This document shows, in pieces, positions 56,993-64,000 of a DNA stretch of 64,000 bases; positions within the stretch are counted from its first letter, which is position 1; each line of letters begins with the position of its first letter. The stretch lies in the NCBI RefSeq assembly GCF_030247195.1, contig NC_080672.1, forward strand, positions 398,429,037 through 398,493,036, written 5' to 3'. Origin of the DNA: Topomyia yanbarensis. Taxonomy: Eukaryota; Arthropoda; Insecta; Diptera; Culicidae. The notes under the pieces are model-generated. The model saw nothing but the letters and a program-made list of their open reading frames with translations, was not told the DNA's origin and did not search any database. The position numbers were made by a program, and so were the translations under genes.

Positions 56993-59900
56993 TCGTTAAA
57001 ATCTCGGGTATTTTAGACGAAATAGTTAATACAAATCAGTGTATCTTCAAATTATGGACCATAACCTTAAAAAACGAAACATATTCAGGAAAGTGCTACC
57101 GAGCTTCACAAAACTTAAATCCTTATCAACTTGAACTTGCTTGCCTGCTAAATATAGGAGAAACTGTAATAGCCATAATCCCAGCAAAAAAATGAGTGTA
57201 ATGCAATATATTTTCATGACGTAAACTAGATTTGTATGAACACAAACAGCGCCATGAATTCCAGGTTCATTTTTCATGATTTAAGGAGCTATTTGACGTT
57301 TTCGTGAATGATTAACTTTATGATACTAATGATCTAAATTATTTTTTCGCATATTTAACGAATTTTGTCAAGCAACGGTAGGTCAAACATAATTTAAATG
57401 TTTTTTTTTTAATCACTGGCATTGGCTCAGCAGAATCATGGGTATTTTCAATATTTACAGTTTGTAACACAACAAATAACTGAATGAATATTAGAGGATA
57501 CCCATCAGATCTCACGTACACATCTTGCTATTGTGTGTGGGGATCTGTTATCGCTGTGGTGAAATATTTGTTTCCTCGGCGACTGTATCTTGAGGGTCGG
57601 TCATTTCCTTCTCGTTGCGTATATTTTCATGGCGGCATCGATAAAGTTGTTTTGGTGCTCGCGATCAGCTGTTCTCTTCATACATACAGGCTATACGTAC
57701 GAACCCACCGACTTTGGTGTTAGCTTGCTCGTTGGTAGTGATGGCTGTTGATTTGGATGTGTAGGACGCAGCTGTTGTCTATATTGCTTGAATGGCAACC
57801 ATTAATTTGACTACAGTTTGTAGTTCAAGTGATGATATTAAAGGTAGTTTAAATAAAAATACTATTCTAAACCGAATTTATGACCTTTGAAATTGGTTAC
57901 ACTTCGAGTATGATTACAAAGCTATAAAATGCTTTTGCTGCATGAAGTTTTTTACTTCCAAACGAAAAGCACCTTAATGTACGCTATATTTTTCTTATAT
58001 ACTATTTTGAGACGGAGCACGTTTAAATCTTTGATATTATACAACATGTAATACAAGCTATATAGGCCGTGGGAGAACCTAACAAAATTTGTTATAATGC
58101 TGATAGAAACCAGGTTGTCATGGTTTTGATATATACTGGAAGAATTCCTCTTATATTTTTTGCTATTTTAATTATTACCAAAACCGGAGTTATAACACAA
58201 CTTACAACGAAAAATCGTCATGACAAAGTAACACATTCTGTAATAATTTTGGCATTTCATTCTGATCGGGATGCTTATCTGCAAACACTTTGGCGTACAC
58301 AAACATAAAAATAAATTTAATTGTCTCAACGCAAATCCACAAGCAGCGCACACACGTCGCACTCTCCAGCGTTCAACTCAATTCAAACCCACCATACCTA
58401 TCCATTTTGCAAATCATCGTATGTACACGACTCACACCTATCGCATTGATATACTCGTGCATGTATGTAAAGTTTCAAACCACACAGCTGGCTGAAGAGC
58501 GCACGATAAACTTAGCATTCAATGGGAAAAGGAGTACAAGTGGTACTGGCACCGGAAATATTCGTACACGGCTTAACTGTGCAATGGGTTAATGCCACCA
58601 CTGCCGAAAATCCATAGCGTCTACCGCTTACTGTACCATTTGAATACTACGCATTCATGATGTTACTCGTTTGGCAAGCAAGCAGCAAATCTCGCTTGTT
58701 TTTTGAGAAGGGCCAATAAGCATATTGTCAAAATTCACTTTGAGAGGAAATTGATTAATTTTGATTTTTGTTTTTGATATTAGTTTTAATGCAAGATTAT
58801 GAAATTGCTTTTATTGTAATACAAATGCTTCATTTACACAAGAACGTTGTACTGTAATGGATGCGAGCACCCAAGAGCATATTTTACCTATGCTGTTTTC
58901 GGTTTTAGAATCGAGTCGCCCTAGGTTCGCTCTAATGTTTTCAATATCCATACACAAGTGACAGCTCCGAGAGAACCTAAAAAAACCCTGATCTAAAAAC
59001 TAAATCAGCATTATTCAAACAGCAAATTTATTCTATGAAAGCTCTATAAGTTTACATCACACCGAATCACCTACATATACACTGTCAAGAAAGAGATAGA
59101 TGAAAACAAATCACGCTTGGAAATCGAAATTTATTGTGTTCATTTATTGGTCTTCTTCTCTATATGTGTAGGTATATGCAGCAAAGGTGAAAGGATTTGT
59201 TTGCAGAACACTTCAATATCGAGAGAATCCGTTCGGTTCGGACTAAATCAAGCCGAAAGTCAACATCGACCGAAATGAATGACACTGGTGAATAGGTTGG
59301 TTTATTGCCGATATAAATTACCCATCCATATGTTAAGAGAATTTAGTGGGTGTGTTAAATTTTACTGTAAGCACCAAAGCGCCACTGATAACTGACATAC
59401 AAGTTAAGTTTTCAATGTGTGTAAGAAATAAAACTGTAAACTTGAAATGCTATCGGCAAGTAGCAACTTGTCACTAGCCGGCGCTACGGTCGGCCAGCAA
59501 TCGCTATACGGACCTTGTAAGCAAACTTGGATACAATCGGGTGTGCTATAATGATTCGCAATGTAATTTCATTTAAATGTTTACACAGGTTTTTCAGAAA
59601 AGTTTATTCTAGCTTGTATGTCTGCTCTCTGTGGTTTAGCTGAATCATCTGAGCAAGATTAATGGTCCGAAACTCAACTTTTGTCTGCTATAACAGTAGT
59701 TGAACTGGAGCAAAACGTAGTCGTTATTATAAGTAAAGTCGGATCGGCTCCACAAAGAGATGTTGTGGCCGAAGATAAAATGAAGGGCGACCTCTGATCA
59801 ATTATTACAATTTGATAGATAGAGAGTAGACATAAATCGATACCGACCATAAACGGCCCCTATCAGTGCCTGTCATCGAAATAAAATTATTTTCCCACAT

Positions 59901-60240
59901 ATAATATATCATATCACCATCCGAAATTGTTTCCCCAGTTATCGGCTTCAAGACAACAAAACGGAGGAAAATTGATAATACTATGACAACCTAACTCAAG
60001 CTTTATCTTCAAGTGAGGTAAATGGGGGCGGGATAAACTCTCTGGAGAGTAACTGTGATCCACAGCGCGTTTTGCCTCTGACTCCTGATTCTAGCGTCAC
60101 TCTACCCTAGCCTATGTGTGTTTTGTTGGAGGCATAGCTGTTAGCCGTATGTACACTCACATAATACAATGCGTGCACTTCGACTTTTGCGTTTCATGTC
60201 TCCACTTGGCACAGAAGCTCACTGTGGGTCGTTTGTTATT
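56993..60240. other. Unassigned intergenic or intronic DNA
   Basis: No exon is supported. The only identifiable items are the truncated MITE at 58693-58752 and short simple repeats. If the candidate exon at 60319-60532 is real, the part just below it would be its 3' UTR. Confidence 0.3.
58693..58752. mobile_element. Truncated MITE copy (family of 31368-31651)
   Basis: gcttgttttttgagaagggc then caataagcatattgtcaaaa and ttcactttgagaggaaatt match one arm of the MITE at 31368-31651. The opposite arm is missing, so this is a half element. Confidence 0.65.
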
Positions 60241-60268
60241 ACTGTCGTTGTCGTCGTCGTCGTTTCTT
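60241..60268. repeat. (GTC)n microsatellite
   Basis: actgtcgttgtcgtcgtcgt followed by cgtttctt: about seven imperfect units. It lies about 50 bp past the stop of the candidate exon (minus strand). Confidence 0.75.
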
Positions 60269-60318
60269 AGTCCTGGGTTTGTCTAGGTGGTTTGTTTGTT
60301 TGCTGGCTCCTGCAGAGC

Positions 60319-60532
60319 TTAACGACCGCCGAACATGATGTTGGAGCGGGAAGACTTCAGACTAATTCTACTCCCCCCCTGCCCTCCTCTGGGATTATCA
60401 TCACTGACTGTGCTAGTAATTTGTAGTCTAGGTGACATCAAACCACCCACAACGTGTCGGTAGCAATAGCGTGACTGTACGGTGGTAGCCTTGAACGCAC
60501 GAAAGGAGCGTCCGAAGGAGAGTCGCATCAGC
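60319..60532 (-). CDS. Candidate terminal coding exon, unrecognised
   Basis: On the minus strand a good acceptor (atcagcttacag) is followed by 214 bp open to TAA. It encodes MRLSFGRSFRAFKATTVQSR, GGLMSPRLQITSTVSDDNP and a tail ending SRSNIMFGGR. Ser/Arg/Gly richness and the clean acceptor suggest the last exon of a larger protein whose other exons lie beyond the window or in a long intron. No domain is recognised. An alternative frame is also open for 34 codons, so this is only a candidate. Confidence 0.35.
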
Positions 60533-61049
60533 CTGTAAGCTGATGAAATTTCCCAAAATTAAGGTTTTCATCGGTTGTTGATTTATCGTTTCATCATACC
60601 AATAAATAGAATATACCTTTGTGAGATAGGCTTGATCGTGAGTGATTCTAGTTTTCAATGTTTGTATATTCATTCGTCACCTTTGAGAAGTTAGTATTAA
60701 AGCGGTATATTGTAAAATTGTGAAAATAATCACAAACAAGTTGTGGGGAAATAAGTCCGAAAAAATCAAATTAAACGAAAGCATTTGAATTTTGGATGCC
60801 GCTGTTTCCATTCTTCAACTCACTCATCCCAACAATACTTGGGAGTGACAGTCTTATTATTCGCTGGGTTCACTCTATAAATTGTCATTTGAATGGAATC
60901 AGGCAAGAGGAAATTCCTTCAGGGTTCCCTGTAAAAGCGATTAAAACATTAAGCTGATAGACTGAAATCGTTTTCGGTTAAAAATGGTGGTATTTTGTTA
61001 CCCTCATTACGAGATAATTATTGCGGAATTGGGTGCAATGCATTCATAG
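60533..61049. other. Unassigned, possibly intronic DNA
   Basis: It lies upstream of the acceptor at 60532 on the minus strand and would be intron if that exon is real. No repeat or coding motif was seen. Confidence 0.25.
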
Positions 61050-61770
61050 GATTTATTCCTCCAAGTTGGATGCTGTTGATTCAAGCTGTTGTAAAGCTAC
61101 AATTCTGAGTGCGTTACGCTTAAAATGAGCTTGAGTCACGGTGCAATTCCACTTCAAAATCACGTCATGGCTCAAAATTTCATTCAAATGTGTAAATGAA
61201 TGGTGCACTCTAGTCAAGCCGACGATAATTGCCAAAGCCTGTGGGTCCAACACGAACTGGAATCTGATGGTTAAATCACAATTATCATCAATCAATTTGT
61301 GTTTTGTTGCAAAACTCAATAACCCACTGCGCCATCTACATAACAATGGCGTAAACACTAAACACGACGCAGTTTATCGGTGTAGAGACGCAAAACGAGT
61401 CAGCCAATCGACATTGCCGTTTTTCTGTAGGATTCATCTATATCGAACATCGTCTTCAAAAAGTCGATAGTTACAGCAATTGTTCGACTTGTTGCCCCAT
61501 TTTGTTTAGGCAAAAGGTCTTCCAATACTGGTACAATAACTTCTGGAAGCAACCACTTCTCAACAATGTTTTGATCTCCATCCAGTTGATTTCCAGGTCA
61601 ATATAACATTGATGTGCACAACAATGGATGAGCTTATCACTCGAAAAACCTTGAAATCGTCCGCATACATCAGTTTAGAGTAGATCAGTTGTAGGGGTCG
61701 TTGATAAATAATACGAATATCAGTAGATCTAAATGACTACCTTATGGCACACCCGAGGAGATATTGAGAG
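61050..61770 (-). pseudogene. Decayed Jockey-type LINE reverse transcriptase
   Basis: On the minus strand about 61690-61640 reads YSKLMYADDFKVFRVI, the catalytic ADD motif of Jockey-clade RT. It is followed by VVHINVILTW, and after several breaks by LKWNCTVTQAHFKRNALRIV (about 61165-61100), which resembles the conserved IE-x-VQ-x-x-F-x-R-x-ALR region. Stops and frame changes separate the pieces. Only the second half of RT remains, and the clade call rests on these two motifs. Confidence 0.5.
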
Positions 61771-61824
61771 CTATGGATATCGTGTCTTCAAGTGAAATAA
61801 ATCTAACAATAGGGGCCCATATTA

Positions 61825-62375
61825 TTGGCTCGAATCAAAACTCGTCGAAATGTCAATTGACGGTAGGTTCATCCGGAGTGTTCATTTATGTTTGCATTTT
61901 ACTAGCGTTGCCAATTTTATTTTGTGTCCACCACCCAATGTGGCTACGCCACGTCGCTTTTGCACGTGCTGTCCGACTTCGCTACCGCTCAGTCGGACTT
62001 AAACTAGGGATAGCCCCTATGTTTGAGTAAGCCGAGCAAACGAGTGGATCACAGGTTCGCTTGCTTCCGAAGGCGTGTCGGTGGCCACCTCGCCCGGCGG
62101 ATGTCTCGGTTATGCGGCTAAGCCGCATCGAAATGGTACTCCTTAAACATTCTAACTAGAATCGGTTGTGTAACCGGAGCCGGAATACGAATTAGAATCA
62201 GTCAGCATTCTGGCTGAGATTAACTGGGAAGTTTAGTAAAATTTAATCTGGACATTAAAATTTTCTGGCAACGCTCCAGCACCCCGTTGAATTCTAACAA
62301 TTTTACCACCTGGGTGCCAGGTTGACGATATGAAATGAACTTTGTTTACTTTAGACAAATTTTGATTCGAGCCAA
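61825..62375. mobile_element. Putative inverted-repeat element, 551 bp
   Basis: ttggctcgaatcaaaa then ctcgtcgaaa (61825-61850) is inverted at 62350-62375 as tttagacaaa then ttttgattcgagccaa. The core is 16 bp perfect, about 26 bp with mismatches. The interior has no recognisable protein. Outer limits may extend to the cccctatt/aatagggg blocks on either side. Confidence 0.5.
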
Positions 62376-64000
62376 CAACATCCAGCCAACAATAGGGGGT
62401 AGTGGGTTAATTCGGACCGCTGGCCATTTCGGATCCCCACCTGTTTCTCAGCTATGGTAATATTATGAAAAGCGCACATGTCATTTTCATGGCTGTCATG
62501 TAGCTCTTTTCTGTATCACAAAATATGGCGGTTCTCAGTTTTCGTGTGCGTGCGCTACGTGTGAATGTTGTTTCGGAGCGCTGTTTTGAAAAAAAATGGT
62601 ACACCAACTAACAAAATTTCTGTTGGCACCAACAATTAATTGAATCAATCTATACAGGGTGTTTGGTTCATGGTTAAGAACCTCTCGAGGGGTGATTGAC
62701 TGTCATATTTGGAGAAAAAAATCGTTGTACACATACCATCAAATCTCAATCATTACAAAGTTATTGAACTTTTTGTGTTAAAAACTTATTTGTCTTAAAA
62801 TACCTCTAACTCAAAAAGTATACTTTGTATTTCAAATGTTTTAGATCCACTGTGAAGGTGAGAAAATTTCGCATTGAGTGATGCCCTCACATGTTTCAGC
62901 TAATGAAATTCAGTAGCCTTTTCAAGGTAATTTATCGAAAATTAAACAATTTTAATCGAGTTTTCGTTCATTTCTTGAAAATCCTAATAGTTAACCTCAT
63001 CATTTTTATAATTCAGATTGTTAGTCTTGAAGAGCTGCATAATTCATTCTGCATTTGACATGATACACTTACCTTTTCTTATTTTCATGAGTTAGGGTTA
63101 TTCAACTTGGATATTTTTATCTCATTTTCACTAATACCAGCTCTATTTGAAAAAGTATGGCACTTATTGTACTTTTTTTCTTTTTATTCGAAAGCCAGGA
63201 AAATTTTACAGAGAAAAATGTATTAATACCTTTCAGTTAAGTGAATTTAGTATTCTTTTAAAAGTAAATTAGTTTAAAGTTAGTGCTATTATTAGCATTT
63301 TCGTTAATTTCCATTATTATCATGGAAATAATGCATCTCAGCCAGTTCTACAGTTCTTTCTTTGACTCCATTCAATTATCTCTTTTGGTTTCGACGCAAA
63401 ATCGTTTTTATAACATCGTTTCATATGCAAAAATAACGATTTCGAACCCACTACATTTGTGGCGAAGTCATGCTGTGTTAACTACTAAATAGCAGCAAAA
63501 TGAAAAGAGATTTAGACAAAGCGTCAAATAAAAAGTTATAGAGAACATTAAGGGGCATCAAATGAACAATAGTAACGATAAATTTTGTTGATTAACAATT
63601 AGAATAATTACAAAACTCTCCAAAAAACACAAATTTTGAGCTATTTCGTTAGTAAAAAATCATTTAGTACACTTAACTAAATATATTTGTACATACACTG
63701 ATAGGACATTTTCTCAGCTTTCCAATGAAATCTTGTAAATAACGATATAAAGCATATTTTTAGATTAGAGTCTTTTAAGCACTTGCAAGTCGGTTACAGG
63801 AAAAGTATAGTAATGAAATTACAAAGAAATGAGAAGAGATAGGAATATGACGTCCAAGAACAAATTATGAATCGTCCTAAAACCCAACTTTTGGATAATG
63901 GATATTGCTATAATCATATTTTATTATTTCGAGAAAATTAGCGAAAACCTCCTCAAAAACACTAACTTTTAACTACTTTCGACTCACCGTAGTGAACGTC
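62376..64000. other. AT-rich intergenic DNA, probably repeat-derived
   Basis: At about 62656 tacagggtgtttggttcatg, followed by gttaagaacctctcgagggg, looks like the terminal block of an interspersed repeat, since acagggtgttt starts are typical of such ends. The other end was not found. The remaining sequence to 64000 is AT-rich with short frames only. Confidence 0.3.

Noticed and set aside
1..64000. CRISPR array, phage or bacterial operon
   Set aside because: Repeats are of eukaryotic transposon type and genes contain spliceosomal introns; no regularly spaced short repeats or cas-like frames were seen.

Overview
The window is AT-rich, repeat-dense, intron-containing insect DNA, most likely from a culicine mosquito such as Aedes. 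This rests on compact introns of about 58-75 bp (longer ones occur too), an I-clade LINE of the MosquI type, an RTE-type LINE, a tRNA-derived SINE, many short palindromic (MITE-like) elements, and host genes that read as insect orthologues. The species cannot be fixed without a search. No bacterial, CRISPR, rRNA or tRNA gene content was seen.

Layout. 0-9.6 kb is a graveyard of repeats: a 3.3-kb inverted-repeat element, a 115-bp minisatellite, small MITEs and an ORF1 relic of the I-clade LINE. 11.07-17.04 kb is a full-length I-clade LINE with two open ORFs, a poly(A) end and an 11-bp target-site duplication. It lies tail to tail with the next gene. 17.27-21.07 kb (minus) is a complete four-exon NOMO (nodal modulator) gene. 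21.6-28.7 kb is nested inverted-repeat elements and unassigned DNA. 28.96-30.58 kb (minus) is an uninterrupted two-exon pogo/Tigger-like transposase gene. 30.8-38.9 kb is MITEs, a SINE, a decayed RT, a 1.7-kb TIR element with apparent target duplication, repeated palindromes and a mariner-type relic. 39.03-40.18 kb (minus) is a phospholipid scramblase gene. 41.83-42.50 kb (minus) is a small cysteine-rich protein gene that I do not recognise. 45.1-48.8 kb holds a MITE and a decayed LINE (EN, RT, RNase H) split by another MITE. 49.53-51.71 kb (minus) is a five-exon granin/neuropeptide-like secreted precursor with a His/Asp-rich tract. 53.9-57.0 kb is low-complexity and tandem repeats, with a 5'-truncated RTE LINE inserted in the tandem array. 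57-64 kb is mostly unassigned, with one candidate terminal exon, a Jockey-type RT relic and inverted repeats.

The host genes do not form an operon or an evident pathway. NOMO is an ER membrane protein, the scramblase acts on membrane lipids, and the granin-like precursor enters the secretory pathway. The gene models were built by hand from splice signals and phase. NOMO (1200 aa), the transposase (520 aa) and the granin-like precursor (536 aa) close in frame exactly. The scramblase is ambiguous only at its first donor. I found no convincing new multi-gene system. The strongest follow-up items are the intact LINE, the intact pogo-like transposase, the metal-binding-like tract of the secreted precursor, and several apparently unnamed TIR elements.
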